This document shows positions 23,306 through 33,393 of a DNA stretch of 35,037 nt, piece by piece. Below the pieces are notes generated by a model. It ran no database searches. It was not told the DNA's origin and saw only the letters and a program-made list of their open reading frames with translations. Position 1 is the first letter of the stretch. The number at the start of each line of letters is the position of its first letter. Origin of the DNA: Flavobacteriia bacterium (GTDB lineage: Bacteria > Bacteroidota > Bacteroidia > Flavobacteriales_D > Crocinitomicaceae). The stretch is taken from the NCBI GenBank assembly GCA_947455255.1, contig CANGOA010000013.1:1-35037 (forward strand), read 5' to 3'. Made by a program: the position numbers and the translations under genes.

Positions 23306-25528
23306 CTATTTTGCGTGTATTATTTCGCTGTCCTCAAAGTCCCAACGTTCGATACGTTCCACACCTTCGATTTGTTCGAATTGTCTATTAAGTGCGTCTA
23401 AATGTTCAGTATCGTAAACCATTACTTTAATCAATCCTTCAAATATTCCATCATTTGCTTCAAAGGAAATAGATTTCATGTCTACATTTAATTGATTAGA
23501 AATAATTTCAGTGATACGATTAACAATACCAACATTATCAATACCTATTAATCGTAGGGAAGCTAAATGTTCTATTAATTCAGTATTGATCCAATGTGCT
23601 TTTAAACAGCGGAATGCCATTTTAGAATGCATGTGTTCTGCATTTGGACAGTTATTACGGTGAACTTTAATTTCTTCATGTCCACCCAAGTATCCAAAAA
23701 TGGAATCACCCGGTATAGGATTACAACATTTTGCAAGTTTGTATTCGAAACCATTATATTCTGTGTCGAATTCAATATTTCGTCCTTCTTCAGAGTCTTG
23801 TTTTTTTCTTGTTTCATTTTGTAAAAAGGCTTTGTCAATAAGTAGATTTCCTTTTACATCTTCTAATTCTCTGAGTTTGTTTAAATCAATTTTTGCTTTC
23901 GCAATTCGTATGAACAAATCTGTTTGATTGTTTGCTCCAAAGTAACGCTCTATCGCAACTATGTTTTCTTTGGTATTATTTAAATTAAATTGCTTTAATT
24001 TTCTTTCCAAAATTTCTTTTCCATCCTGAACAATGATTTTTCTTTGTTCGTTTAGTGTCCCTCTGATTTTTTGTTTCGCACGTGCAGAAAAAACATAATT
24101 CAACCACTCCTCGGTTGGTTTTTGTTTTTCGGAAGTTATTATCTCAATTTGATCACCATTTAATAGTTTGTAACTAAGGGGAACCAGTTGTGTATTTACT
24201 TTTGCGCCAATACATTTGTTACCAATGCTTGTGTGGATGTCATACGCAAAATCAAGAATCGTCGCTCCGTTTGGCAGTACACGTAATTGACCTTTTGGTG
24301 TAAATACATAAATTTCATCAGAGAATAAGTTCATCTTAAACTCATTGACAAAATCCATTGCACTTAAATTGTGATTCTCCATCAAATCACGTATCTCCGC
24401 TATCCAACGATCGAATTTAGAATCCTCTGAATCGTTTTCTTTGTATTTGTAATGTGCTGCAAGACCTTTTTCCGCAATCTCGTCCATTCTTTTTGAACGG
24501 ATTTGTACTTCTACCCATTTACCTTGGTCTGACATGACTGTGGTATGTAACGACTCGTATCCATTCGCTCTAGGTGTTGATATCCAATCGCGAAGTCTTT
24601 CAGGACTTGGTTGGTAAAAGTCTGTAACCATGGAGTATATTCTCCAACAGTCAGGTTTTTCTAGTTCGACAGGTGTGTCAACAATAACTCGAATAGCAAA
24701 TAAGTCGTATACCTCTTCGAATGGAAGGTTTTTTGTTTGCATTTTTCTCCAAATAGAAGAAATGGATTTGGTGCGTGCTTTTATTTCGTATACATAACCT
24801 TCGAAATCTAAAGATTCTTTGATTGGTTTAACAAACGATTTGATAAATCGATCACGTGATTCTTTCGTTGATTTTAGTTTACTTTCTACTAAATGGAAAT
24901 TATCAGGATCTGTATGTAAGAATCCTAAGTCTTCCAATTCACTTTTGATGGAATGTAAACCTAAACGGTGTGCTAATGGTGCATATAAGAATTTTGTTTC
25001 AGAAGCAATTTTTAAACGTTTATCAGCACGCATACTTCCAAGTGTACGCATGTTATGTAAACGATCGGCTAATTTAATAAGTACAACACGGATATCGTCT
25101 GAAATTGTCAGGATCATCTTACGGAAATTTTCCGCTTGGATAGATGAATTCTCGTCAAAAATTTCAGGGATTTTTGTAAGACCATCAATGATTCGTTTAC
25201 ATTTATCGCCGAATAATTCCTCGATGTCTTCTAAAGTAATATATGTATCTTCTACTGTGTCATGCAATAGAGCACAAGCAATGCTTGTAGCGCCTAGTCC
25301 CATTTCTTCAGATACGATACGGGCAACAGCAATCGGGTGGTAGATATATGGTTCGCCTGACTTACGACGCATATCCTTGTGTGCCTCCACAGCTATGTCA
25401 AAGGCCTTACGAACCATTTTTAAATCTTCTTTTGAAAGATTTTTAGCGGTTTTTAATAATCCTTTAAAAGCTTGTAGAATTTCTTTTCTTTCCTTCTCTA
25501 AATCAATTCCTTCTGGTAATGTTGACAT
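23306..25528 (-). CDS. Bifunctional (p)ppGpp synthetase/hydrolase (Rel/SpoT)
   Basis: Makes and degrades the stringent-response alarmone (p)ppGpp. The 740-aa protein has all five expected parts: HD hydrolase (H64 in YHPIAV, H89-D90 in LLHDTVEDT), synthetase (SISSIWRKMQ, EEVYDLFAIRVIV, GYESLHTTVM), TGS (VFTPKGQLRVLPNGATILDFAYDIHT around residues 400-425), a zinc-finger-like segment with KCCNPIPGD, and a C-terminal ACT domain. An intact hydrolase motif marks it as a Rel/SpoT type rather than a synthetase-only RelA. It is transcribed toward the fur operon but ended by its own terminator. Confidence 0.96.
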   Translation of the reverse strand: MSTLPEGIDLEKERKEILQAFKGLLKTAKNLSKEDLKMVRKAFDIAVEAHKDMRRKSGEPYIYHPIAVARIVSEEMGLGATSIACALLHDTVEDTYITLEDIEELFGDKCKRIIDGLTKIPEIFDENSSIQAENFRKMILTISDDIRVVLIKLADRLHNMRTLGSMRADKRLKIASETKFLYAPLAHRLGLHSIKSELEDLGFLHTDPDNFHLVESKLKSTKESRDRFIKSFVKPIKESLDFEGYVYEIKARTKSISSIWRKMQTKNLPFEEVYDLFAIRVIVDTPVELEKPDCWRIYSMVTDFYQPSPERLRDWISTPRANGYESLHTTVMSDQGKWVEVQIRSKRMDEIAEKGLAAHYKYKENDSEDSKFDRWIAEIRDLMENHNLSAMDFVNEFKMNLFSDEIYVFTPKGQLRVLPNGATILDFAYDIHTSIGNKCIGAKVNTQLVPLSYKLLNGDQIEIITSEKQKPTEEWLNYVFSARAKQKIRGTLNEQRKIIVQDGKEILERKLKQFNLNNTKENIVAIERYFGANNQTDLFIRIAKAKIDLNKLRELEDVKGNLLIDKAFLQNETRKKQDSEEGRNIEFDTEYNGFEYKLAKCCNPIPGDSIFGYLGGHEEIKVHRNNCPNAEHMHSKMAFRCLKAHWINTELIEHLASLRLIGIDNVGIVNRITEIISNQLNVDMKSISFEANDGIFEGLIKVMVYDTEHLDALNRQFEQIEGVERIERWDFEDSEIIHAK

Positions 25529-25614
25529 TTATTCTAAATTAAATTTCAGTTTAATATACGAATTTTAATGCAGTTTCATGCATTTTTGGTTTATTTTCTT
25601 TTGTTATTGAATAA

Positions 25615-25652
25615 AAAAGAGTCTTCCAAAATGTATTTAGAAGACTCTTTTA
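25615..25652 (-). terminator. Terminator of fahA
   Basis: Long stem AAAAGAGTCTTC (25615-25626) / GAAGACTCTTTT (25640-25651), 13-nt loop, with A and T runs on the two sides, so U-tailed on the minus strand. It lies 18 nt after the fahA stop. Confidence 0.88.
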
Positions 25653-25669
25653 GTGTTACAACTTTTTAA

Positions 25670-26953
25670 TTATTTTGCAGGTAAAATTTTTGCAGCAACT
25701 TCTCCAAAACCAATGCGAATACCATTACTCTCACAATGTCCACGCATTATAACGGTGTCGTTATCTTGGATAAACTTACGTTCAGTACCATCGTTCATTT
25801 GTAATGGTTTTGTTCCTTTCCATGCAAGTTCCAACATGGAACCGTAAGAATTTGGTGTTGGTCCCGATATTGTTCCAGAGCCCATCAAATCTCCACAACG
25901 TACATTACATCCGTTCACGGTGTGGTGTGCTAATTGTTGCGCCATGTTCCAGTACATATACTTAAAGTTTGATTCACAAATTAAGTTTTCTGTTCCGTTT
26001 TCTGGTTGTATCAAAACTTCTAAATTAATGTCATAACTTTTTTCTCCTTCGAATTCTAAGTAAGATAGAACTTCAGGATGTTGCTCAGGTCCAACTACTT
26101 TGTAAGCTTGAAGAGCATCTAACGTAACTACCCAAGCAGAGATACTTGACGCAAAGTTTTTAGATAAGAATGGTCCTAGTGGAACATACTCCCAAGTTTG
26201 GATGTCACGAGCCGACCAATCGTTAAATAATACCATACCAAAGATGAAGTCCTCAGCCTCGTTTGGTGTGATTGAATCTCCTAATGGTTTTCCTTCGTAT
26301 GTGATGAAAGCAGTCTCTAATTCGAAATCTAAATTACGACAAGGTGCATAAATTGGATCTTTTTCAGGATCTGGTTTGATTTGTCCTTTTGGTCTATGGA
26401 TATTTTGTCCTGAAAGAATTACGGAACTAGCTCTTCCGTGGTATCCAACAGGGATCCATAACCAGTTAGGTAATAATGCATTATTTGGATCACGGAACAT
26501 AGTACCAACGTTTGTAGCATGTTCGCGGCTAGAGTAGAAATCAGTATAGTCACCGATTTTTACTGGCATTAGCATGAGTACACTTTTGTTTGGTATCAAT
26601 ACCTGTTCAGCATGATGTGTGTTTTGTTGCAATTCATCATTGGCTGCATCCAATAAGTAAGAAATACGATTTCTTAATTCTCTTGTAGCTTGTTTTCCCT
26701 TTGCCATCAAGTGATTTAATGCGTCTGTATCAAAGTCAGTAGCATCAAATGCTAAGTTGTCTAAATAACCAAGTACGTGTAGTGTTTTTAAATCCAATAC
26801 ATGGTCACCAATGCGTACACCAACACGTGTGCTTAGTGATGAGGTTTTAAAAACTCCAAAAGGTAAATTTTGAATTGGGAAGTCAGAACCTGCTGGTACA
26901 TTTACCCAAGATTTCAAAGCTGGATTATTTGCTGCAATTGTTGAATTTGCCAT
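25670..26953 (-). CDS. fahA: Fumarylacetoacetase
   Basis: Cleaves fumarylacetoacetate to fumarate and acetoacetate, the final step of tyrosine degradation. The 427-aa protein matches the two-domain FAH family: N-terminal LPFGVFKTSS and RVGVRIGDHVLDL, then DYTDFYSSREHATNVGTMFR with the catalytic Asp/His, DFELETAFITYEGKPLG with metal-binding Glu residues, DWSARDIQTWEYVPLGPFL and MGSGTISGP. Length is that of the eukaryotic enzyme. No other tyrosine-catabolism gene is in the window, so regulation is likely separate. Confidence 0.96.
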   Translation of the reverse strand: MANSTIAANNPALKSWVNVPAGSDFPIQNLPFGVFKTSSLSTRVGVRIGDHVLDLKTLHVLGYLDNLAFDATDFDTDALNHLMAKGKQATRELRNRISYLLDAANDELQQNTHHAEQVLIPNKSVLMLMPVKIGDYTDFYSSREHATNVGTMFRDPNNALLPNWLWIPVGYHGRASSVILSGQNIHRPKGQIKPDPEKDPIYAPCRNLDFELETAFITYEGKPLGDSITPNEAEDFIFGMVLFNDWSARDIQTWEYVPLGPFLSKNFASSISAWVVTLDALQAYKVVGPEQHPEVLSYLEFEGEKSYDINLEVLIQPENGTENLICESNFKYMYWNMAQQLAHHTVNGCNVRCGDLMGSGTISGPTPNSYGSMLELAWKGTKPLQMNDGTERKFIQDNDTVIMRGHCESNGIRIGFGEVAAKILPAK

Positions 26954-26991
26954 ATTTTTTTAAGATTAATTTCTGTGTTCTTTACTTATTA

Positions 26992-26999
26992 CAAATATA
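26992..26999 (-). promoter_or_regulatory. Candidate -7 promoter element of fahA
   Basis: Minus strand TATATTTG (26999-26992), an exact TAnnTTTG match, 38 nt before the fahA ATG. The -33 box is not clear. Confidence 0.45.
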
Positions 27000-27079
27000 G
27001 AAATATTATTTTTTTAGTTTGACTTTTTTGCTTTCTAATGAAGCTTTAAATATTGTTCATAATTTTTCATTTTTCAATA

Positions 27080-27111
27080 TTGAATTTGATTATTTATTTA
27101 TCTTATATTTG
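27080..27111 (+). promoter_or_regulatory. Promoter of umuDC with overlapping palindrome
   Basis: TTG (27080-27082), 21-nt spacer, TATATTTG (27104-27111); the umuD ATG is 17 nt downstream. The -33 box lies in the palindrome CAATATTG (27075-27082), a possible operator site. Confidence 0.55.
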
Positions 27112-27128
27112 TTTAAATATTAATCAAA

Positions 27129-27578
27129 ATGAAATTATTATCGAAAATTACTACAAGAACGTTGGATATTTTCCCTGTTTCTGTAGATACAGTGCTGGAG
27201 ATTCCCGTGGTTTCAACAGCTATTTCTGCAGGATTTCCTTCTCCTGCGTTGGATTTTATTGATTTATCCATTGATATGAATAAACATTTGATTAAGAGAC
27301 CTTCTTCAACTTTTTATGGTCGTGTTAAAGGTCAGTCTATGAAGGATGTTGGTATTACGGATGGAGACTTATTAGTCATCGACAAAAGTATCACACCTAA
27401 AAATGATCAAATTGCAGTTTGTTATGTTGATGGTGAATTCACGATTAAAAAGATTAAGTTCGAACAAGATGTTTGTTGGTTAATTCCGGCGAACGATGCC
27501 TATCAACCGATTCGTGTGACGAGTCAAAATGATTTTTTAATCTGGGGAATTGTTACGCATGTAATTAAAGCATTTTAA
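27129..27578 (+). CDS. umuD: UmuD-like self-cleaving protease subunit of translesion polymerase
   Basis: S24/LexA-type protein that is cut in a RecA-dependent way to activate UmuC polymerase. 149 aa, no DNA-binding N-terminus. The cleavage dipeptide A34-G35 lies in [10 protein letters not shown], the nucleophile Ser70 in [10 protein letters not shown], and the general-base Lys107 in [10 protein letters not shown]. The stop codon overlaps the umuC start by one base (TAATG), giving translational coupling. A promoter with a palindrome is seen upstream; SOS control is likely from the family but no known LexA box is recognised. Confidence 0.93.
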   Translation: MKLLSKITTRTLDIFPVSVDTVLEIPVVSTAISAGFPSPALDFIDLSIDMNKHLIKRPSSTFYGRVKGQSMKDVGITDGDLLVIDKSITPKNDQIAVCYVDGEFTIKKIKFEQDVCWLIPANDAYQPIRVTSQNDFLIWGIVTHVIKAF

Positions 27579-28837
27579 TGTTTGCTCTGATTGATTGTAA
27601 CAATTTTTATGCTTCGTGTGAGCGTGTCTTCCGACCCGAACTCGTTGGAAAACCTATTGTTGTTCTGTCGAATAACGACGGAGCAGTTATCGCGCGAAGT
27701 AATGAAGCGAAAACCTTAGGGGTTCCTATGGGGGCGATTGCTTTCGAATACGAATCTTTTTTTCTGAAAAATCACATTCATGTTTTTTCAGCCAATTTTG
27801 CCTTGTATGGAGATATGAGTGCTCGTGTGATGAACTTGTTACAAGAATACAGTCCCGAAATAGAAGTATATAGTATCGATGAGGCTTTCCTCAAGCTTAA
27901 AGGGTTTGATTATGTAGATTTAGATGCGTATGGTAAGGATATGCAACGACGCGTTACGAAATGGACGGGCATTCCGATTAGTGTAGGGATTGCGCCGACA
28001 AAAGCGCTTTCAAAAGTAGCGAATCGAATCGCTAAAAAATATCCAGATAGGACGGGTAGTTCGTATGTGATAGATTCGGAAGAAAAACGATTGAAAGCCT
28101 TGAAGTGGTTACACGTAGAAGATGTGTGGGGGATAGGTAGGCAGCATGCTGCTCGACTTAAATCTTATGGTATACGGACAGCTTATGATTTTACTCAGTT
28201 GAATGATGCTTGGGTACGTCGTAACATGAGTGTCGTAGAATTACGTTTAAAACATGACTTATCAGGTATTCCAACCTTGGATTTAGAAAAAGTGAAACCT
28301 CGAAAAAATATCGCGACAACACGCTCGTTTGAACGAAACCTAGTGCATTTTAGTGATATTCAAGAACGAATTACCACGTTTGCAGTTGCGTGTGCAGAGA
28401 AACTACGTAGACAAAATGATTGTTGCACAGCGTTATTAGTGTTTTTGAGAACAAATGCTCATCGACAAGAATTAGAACAGTACAATAATAGCACGGTTGT
28501 AAAACTTCCTTTTGCGACGAACTCGAGTATTGAATTGGTGAAGTTTGCGACAGAGGGACTTCAACGCATTTTTCGACAAGGATATCAGTATAAAAAAGCA
28601 GGTGTAGTTATCATGGATTTTAAGCCTGAAAATGAGATTCAGCTGAATTTGTTTGAAAATAGCAATCCTAAACATGTTGAATTAATGAAAACAATGGATG
28701 TGATTAATCATTGTTATGGTCAACAAAAAATTAGATTAGCTAGTCAGGATCAAAAAAGGGTGTGGAAAATGAAGCAAGAACGACTTTCTCCAAGGTACAC
28801 GACGCGTTTACAGGATATTATTGTAGTAAAGGCGTGA
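27578..28837 (+). CDS. umuC: Y-family DNA polymerase UmuC
   Basis: Translesion synthesis polymerase (Pol V type). The 419-aa protein begins [22 protein letters not shown] with the first catalytic Asp, has [17 protein letters not shown], and the second catalytic pair in [31 protein letters not shown] and [12 protein letters not shown] (helix-hairpin-helix) follow. The C-terminal UmuC extension with the clamp-binding region is present, for example QLNLFENSN. Coupled to umuD. Converges with lnt, 38 nt away, with only a weak hairpin between them. Confidence 0.95.
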   Translation: MFALIDCNNFYASCERVFRPELVGKPIVVLSNNDGAVIARSNEAKTLGVPMGAIAFEYESFFLKNHIHVFSANFALYGDMSARVMNLLQEYSPEIEVYSIDEAFLKLKGFDYVDLDAYGKDMQRRVTKWTGIPISVGIAPTKALSKVANRIAKKYPDRTGSSYVIDSEEKRLKALKWLHVEDVWGIGRQHAARLKSYGIRTAYDFTQLNDAWVRRNMSVVELRLKHDLSGIPTLDLEKVKPRKNIATTRSFERNLVHFSDIQERITTFAVACAEKLRRQNDCCTALLVFLRTNAHRQELEQYNNSTVVKLPFATNSSIELVKFATEGLQRIFRQGYQYKKAGVVIMDFKPENEIQLNLFENSNPKHVELMKTMDVINHCYGQQKIRLASQDQKRVWKMKQERLSPRYTTRLQDIIVVKA

Positions 28838-28875
28838 GTTAAGTTCTGTGATATTATTTCAAACAGAGAAATAAA

Positions 28876-30492
28876 TTACTCTTCCCTTGATTTATACATG
28901 TATTTTCTAAATACTTTACCAAGCGTAACAACCAATAGTACTAAGGCACCAGCACCAAATGTTCTTCCGATAAGGTCCCCGTTATTTGCATAAAATGTTT
29001 TTTCTTGATTTCGCTTTAAAGTTCCTCGTAAACTTGTTTCTTTCCACCAAGATGTTTCTGATAGAATATCCCCGCGTTGGTTAATAAAACATGAAATTCC
29101 TGTGTTTGCAGAACGGGCAACAGATTTTCTATTTTCTATTGCTCTTAACTGTGAAAATGCACGATGTTGTTTGTACCCAGGAGTATTTCCCCACCAGCCA
29201 TCATTTGTAATTACAAATAATAATTCTGCACCTTTATGAGCTTGTTCGGCAACAAAACTTCCATATACAGATTCATAACAGACAACAGGAGCAATTTTAA
29301 TCCCTTTGGTGTTAAATACTTGAGCATAATCTTCAATACCTAAAGTACCACTCGCACCACCATTATCAATAGAAAGTTGTTCTAAGGAAGGGAAAATATT
29401 TGAAAATGGAACCTTTTCAACACCTAGTACTAATTTAGATTTGTGTAAGAAACGTGGTTTGTCGTGTTGGTCAATTAGCATCGATGAGTTGTAATGTTCT
29501 TCATAGCCAGGTCCCCCTTCAATTTTTCGAGAGGCACGCGAATGTTTGTTTTTGAAAAACTTACTGGTAGAAGCACCAATGAGTAACGATGAATTATTCC
29601 ATTTTGCTTTACGTTCAACCAAATAATGATAGTGAATGATGCGTTCAACCTCGTCTTCGTAGAAATTAAAAGGTAGAGCTGTTTCAGGAGCTAGTACAAA
29701 TTCTGTTTTAGGAGTGATTAATGCATCAGCAAGGTCACACACTTTGTCCAATTGACTTTCAACACTGCCGGTAAATTTTTCGTTGTAAGGGTCTACATTC
29801 GGTTGTGTTACAATAATTTCTGTATTCTTACCGATTTCTTCGTAGCTATAATACTGAACTAAGGAGTAGACGATGGGGAAAATTAAAATCGTTGCTAAAA
29901 AAATCAATAAATTTCGTTGAGTTTTGATTGATTTTTTCTGAAAATACAGGTGTTTAACTAAAAAGAAAATGACAAGATTCACTAGTAATATCCAAAAAGT
30001 ACCACCTAAAACACCAGATACAGAATACCATTGAACAAGTTTAGGGCTTGAAGCAAATACATTTCCGAAATTTAGCCAAGGCCAAGATAATTCCCATTCA
30101 TAATGGATATATTCAAATCCTACCCAAAAAAGGAGGAAAGCAATATAACCCTCACGAATTCCAACACGTTTTTTTGTGATGTGAAAAAGTTGAAAGACTA
30201 ACGCCATAATGAAAGAGTTGAGGACAAATGCAAAAATAGCCCCGCCAGGACTAGCATTCCAAATCCACCAAGTGGTACCTAGATTATAAAGAAAAAATGT
30301 AATGTAGGTGTGAATTAGAAGTTTTGAAGATTTGTAATTATTACTAAAAATTGAATCTTCAATTAGTAAAAGAGGTACTAAACCAAGAAAGGATAAAAAT
30401 GGTATACTTCCAGTAAAAGGGAAGGATAGTATCAGTAGTAATCCTGCTGAAATACTAAATGTAAAACGTTGTTTTTTAGATAGCTGTATCAT
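28876..30492 (-). CDS. lnt: Apolipoprotein N-acyltransferase
   Basis: Adds the third acyl chain to the N-terminal cysteine of lipoproteins in the inner membrane. The 538-aa protein has several hydrophobic helices in residues 10-215, then a nitrilase-fold periplasmic domain with the expected catalytic triad: E270 in LAPETALPF, K351 in HKSKLVLG and C405 in VVCYESVYG. A last hydrophobic helix lies near the C-terminus. Its ATG follows the stop codon of the upstream 730-residue gene with no gap (TAA then ATG), so the two are surely cotranscribed and likely coupled. Confidence 0.94.
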   Translation of the reverse strand: MIQLSKKQRFTFSISAGLLLILSFPFTGSIPFLSFLGLVPLLLIEDSIFSNNYKSSKLLIHTYITFFLYNLGTTWWIWNASPGGAIFAFVLNSFIMALVFQLFHITKKRVGIREGYIAFLLFWVGFEYIHYEWELSWPWLNFGNVFASSPKLVQWYSVSGVLGGTFWILLVNLVIFFLVKHLYFQKKSIKTQRNLLIFLATILIFPIVYSLVQYYSYEEIGKNTEIIVTQPNVDPYNEKFTGSVESQLDKVCDLADALITPKTEFVLAPETALPFNFYEDEVERIIHYHYLVERKAKWNNSSLLIGASTSKFFKNKHSRASRKIEGGPGYEEHYNSSMLIDQHDKPRFLHKSKLVLGVEKVPFSNIFPSLEQLSIDNGGASGTLGIEDYAQVFNTKGIKIAPVVCYESVYGSFVAEQAHKGAELLFVITNDGWWGNTPGYKQHRAFSQLRAIENRKSVARSANTGISCFINQRGDILSETSWWKETSLRGTLKRNQEKTFYANNGDLIGRTFGAGALVLLVVTLGKVFRKYMYKSREE

Positions 30493-32685
30493 TTATCGTT
30501 CAATTTTGTATTGAATAATTAAGTTATTTCCTTTGGTGGAAATTAAAATTCCATCAGAGGTTTCTGAAAGACAAATTAATTCTTGGCCTTCCAAAGCATT
30601 CGGTGTAATTTTTTTTCCTTTTGTAGTATACAAGAAAATTGAGTTTTCAATGGAGTCTAAAAATACAACAACTGAACTACCATCTTCAAGTGTTAGAACT
30701 TGGTAATCGGAAACGTTAGAACTTGGTAGATCGATTGTTCTAATTATTTTTCCAGAACCATCACAAATTTGGAATTTTTTATCAGAGATAAAAGTAACAT
30801 ACTGGCGAGTGCTACCATTTAAATTACGAAGTAAATCAATTTTAGCATACGAGCCTACAGTAGTTGTTTTGCCCGTAAAATCGTTTCTAATTAATTTTCC
30901 TTTTTCAGGGTAAAAGAAAGCTGGTATATTATCTGTTGCACAAAATACAGTTTGTTCATTCAATGTTGCAAAAGAATTCTTTTTAGATAGATTGTCAAGC
31001 TGAATGAGTTGACCACCATTTTTACCAGTTATAACAGCTAAATTTTTCTTCCCATCTTTGAAAATAAAAGGAGTGGTATTGGAGGGAGAAATCGACAGTT
31101 TTAATGTTTTTAATTTTTTTCCTTGACCATTGTATTTAACAATCACATTTTTAGTATTTAAATAAATTAATTGTTTACCTTTTTTACTATCAAAGAAAAT
31201 AGCTTCTGAGCTAGGAGAATGATTTAGTGTAATAGGAAAGCCTTTATATGTATTACCTTCAAGATTGATAAGGTATATTTTACGATTCGTAGTAAATAAA
31301 ACTTGTTGATCTCCATTGTTCAGTAAATCTTGGCAAACAGGTTTTCCAATAATTGTACCATCAAAGGATTTACTCCAAAGTTTTTTTCCGTTTTTTATAC
31401 CGAAAAACTGACCTTCAGCGAAACATACCTGAATATCATTCGATCCAATGATATGAGAAATGGTTAAATCTGTATTAAAAGTGATTGTTTTATCTTTTTC
31501 TTCATTTTTATCAATATTATAATTCGCTAAAGTATTGTTTTCAATTTTGCTTACGGTTATAAGTTTGTTGTGTGCAATTGTTGTTGTGAATTTTTTTTCA
31601 TCACTAATGGATCGTTCACATATAGTTGAAGGTAAGTTTTCGTAAATCGTTTTTTTAGCTTTAGGAGTTAAAGCAAGTGTTCTTCCTGTTTCATAAAAGG
31701 CTAAAACCTGATTTACAGCATCTTGATTTTCAGAAAAAACTACTTTATCTTCAATATATTTAATGTAAAATGAACCATTTTCATTTGTAGGAAAACTCGA
31801 AAAAAGTTTAATACCTGAATATTCACTTTTACTTCCAGAAACTAGTTCTTCTTCTTCAGTTTCATCATTTAGTAGATTGAATGGATCAATATTTGGATTG
31901 AAATCAGAAACATAAACCTTAATTCCATCAATTTCAAAAGAAACAAATCCTTGGTCACACCATTGATACAATAAATCTTGTTTAGTCAGTTTACCAATTT
32001 TTAACGCGTAATTTTTAGAAATAAAATGATAATTAGTAATACCTTTAGGTAAAACAGCTGCAAAAAGCTCAAAATCATTTACTTGTTTAACTTTTTCAGT
32101 ATGATGAGTACTACTTTGGAATTTTGTTAATGTTAATGATTGGAAATAGTAATCTTCACAGGTTGTTTCATTGTTGAAATTAAGTAAGTTACAACTTGCT
32201 AATTTGTCCCAAATAGGCCATGAAATTTTATCCCAGTTTTCTTCTTCAATAATTTGTTTGCCAATAATTAAATATTTTCCAGAAAAATAGGCGTTAAATC
32301 CATCTGCAATAATAAATGTATTTTCTTTTTGTCTCGTGTAGATGTTTTTAATTTTAAAATATTTCTTTACTAATTCAGAGTTCCAAGGAGTTTTTAATTC
32401 AATCATTATTCGATTACGAAAAGCTGATATGTAAATACGTTCTGAATAACATTGTTTTGAAACAAGGTTATTGATAAGTTTAGTTTCATTAATTGGATAT
32501 TTAAAATTAATTTCAGTCAGATTCGTTTCACTAACGTTGTTTATAATCAGTATTTCTGAGTCTTTTTTATTAAAAATTGATTCAGGAGATAAAGTGTGTT
32601 GATTGTGAATAAGTTGGTAACCAAAAAAAAGTATAACACAAAAGCTTATAATCCCTGCAAAAGTAAAAAATACGCGACCAAACAT
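30493..32685 (-). CDS. Membrane-anchored protein of unknown function, WD/PQQ-like C-terminal repeats
   Basis: 730-aa protein that I do not recognise. It has a single N-terminal hydrophobic segment (residues about 5-25) as signal anchor, then a mixed region to about residue 390 with DEEEE-like acidic stretch (NDETEEEELVSG). From about residue 410 onward repeated short strands of the form GKKLWSKSFDGTIIGKPVCQDLLNNGDQQVLFTT, IYLINLEGNTYKGFP, VKYNGQGKKLKTL suggest a beta-propeller of the VCBS/PQQ kind. The position immediately before lnt, stop to start with no gap, hints at a lipoprotein or envelope role; this is inference. Confidence 0.75.
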   Translation of the reverse strand: MFGRVFFTFAGIISFCVILFFGYQLIHNQHTLSPESIFNKKDSEILIINNVSETNLTEINFKYPINETKLINNLVSKQCYSERIYISAFRNRIMIELKTPWNSELVKKYFKIKNIYTRQKENTFIIADGFNAYFSGKYLIIGKQIIEEENWDKISWPIWDKLASCNLLNFNNETTCEDYYFQSLTLTKFQSSTHHTEKVKQVNDFELFAAVLPKGITNYHFISKNYALKIGKLTKQDLLYQWCDQGFVSFEIDGIKVYVSDFNPNIDPFNLLNDETEEEELVSGSKSEYSGIKLFSSFPTNENGSFYIKYIEDKVVFSENQDAVNQVLAFYETGRTLALTPKAKKTIYENLPSTICERSISDEKKFTTTIAHNKLITVSKIENNTLANYNIDKNEEKDKTITFNTDLTISHIIGSNDIQVCFAEGQFFGIKNGKKLWSKSFDGTIIGKPVCQDLLNNGDQQVLFTTNRKIYLINLEGNTYKGFPITLNHSPSSEAIFFDSKKGKQLIYLNTKNVIVKYNGQGKKLKTLKLSISPSNTTPFIFKDGKKNLAVITGKNGGQLIQLDNLSKKNSFATLNEQTVFCATDNIPAFFYPEKGKLIRNDFTGKTTTVGSYAKIDLLRNLNGSTRQYVTFISDKKFQICDGSGKIIRTIDLPSSNVSDYQVLTLEDGSSVVVFLDSIENSIFLYTTKGKKITPNALEGQELICLSETSDGILISTKGNNLIIQYKIER

Positions 32686-32744
32686 AAAATCAAATTAATG
32701 TTTAAAAATAAAGAAAATCTACCTATTTAGGAAGAAAAATCTAC

Positions 32745-33344
32745 TTACAAATCTAATTTTGTTTGTAAAGATGCTTTGACATTGAATGTCTTACGATGAA
32801 ATGGGGTTGAGCCATTGTTTTCTATAGCTTTTCTGTGATCATTTGTAGGGTAACCTTTGTTTTTTTTCCAATGATATTCTGGGTATTTTAAATCTAATTC
32901 TTCCATAAAGTCATCACGATATGTTTTTGCTAAAATTGAAGCAGCAGCAATAGATAGGTATTTCGCATCGCCTTTAATAATACATACGTTTGGTATTGTG
33001 TGCTTTTTAAATCTATTTCCATCAATTAGTAATAACTCGGGAATTATCTTTAGTTGATCAACAGCTTGATGCATTGCCAGGAAACTCGCATTTAATATAT
33101 TTATCTCATCAATTTTTTGATGATCTACATAAGAAACAGCATATGCTATTGCTTCTTTTTCAATGATTACACGTAATTCCTTGCGTTTTTTTTCTGAAAG
33201 TTGTTTTGAATCATTTAACCATTCATGCGTGAAATCGAATGGTAATATAACAGCTGCAGCAACAACTGGACCGGCAAGACATCCTCGTCCGGCTTCATCA
33301 CAACCAGCTTCAATGGTGTTTTCTTGATAGTAGGGTAGGAGCAT
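32745..33344 (-). CDS. rnhB: Ribonuclease HII
   Basis: Cuts the RNA strand of RNA-DNA hybrids, including single ribonucleotides in DNA. The 199-aa protein starts near [22 protein letters not shown] (residues 11-32), holding the first Asp and Glu of the active site; [10 protein letters not shown] and the [16 protein letters not shown] segment supply the other acidic residues. N-terminal ATG is at 33344, a few bases after a hairpin that ends the tRNA-Val remnant. Original neighbour of the tRNA locus. Confidence 0.95.
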   Translation of the reverse strand: MLLPYYQENTIEAGCDEAGRGCLAGPVVAAAVILPFDFTHEWLNDSKQLSEKKRKELRVIIEKEAIAYAVSYVDHQKIDEINILNASFLAMHQAVDQLKIIPELLLIDGNRFKKHTIPNVCIIKGDAKYLSIAAASILAKTYRDDFMEELDLKYPEYHWKKNKGYPTNDHRKAIENNGSTPFHRKTFNVKASLQTKLDL

Positions 33345-33356
33345 AGGTATTAAATC

Positions 33357-33385
33357 AAAAAAGCCTTAGATTTCTCTAAGGCTTT
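33357..33385 (-). terminator. Terminator downstream of the tRNA-Val remnant
   Basis: Minus strand stem AAAGCCTTAGA (33385-33375) / TCTAAGGCTTT (33370-33360), GAAA tetraloop, then a T run (33360-33357). It directly follows the tRNA 3' end and looks like the original tRNA terminator. Confidence 0.88.
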
Positions 33386-33393
33386 CGTTTCTG

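Noticed and set aside
28838-28875. Terminator between umuC and lnt
   Set aside because: Only a 5-bp stem TCTGT/ACAGA with a long loop and no T run on either strand.
32700-32744. GTAGATTTT direct repeats and CCTA/TAGG palindrome between rnhB and the 730-aa gene
   Set aside because: Short, AT-rich and without a U tract or promoter match; probably chance.
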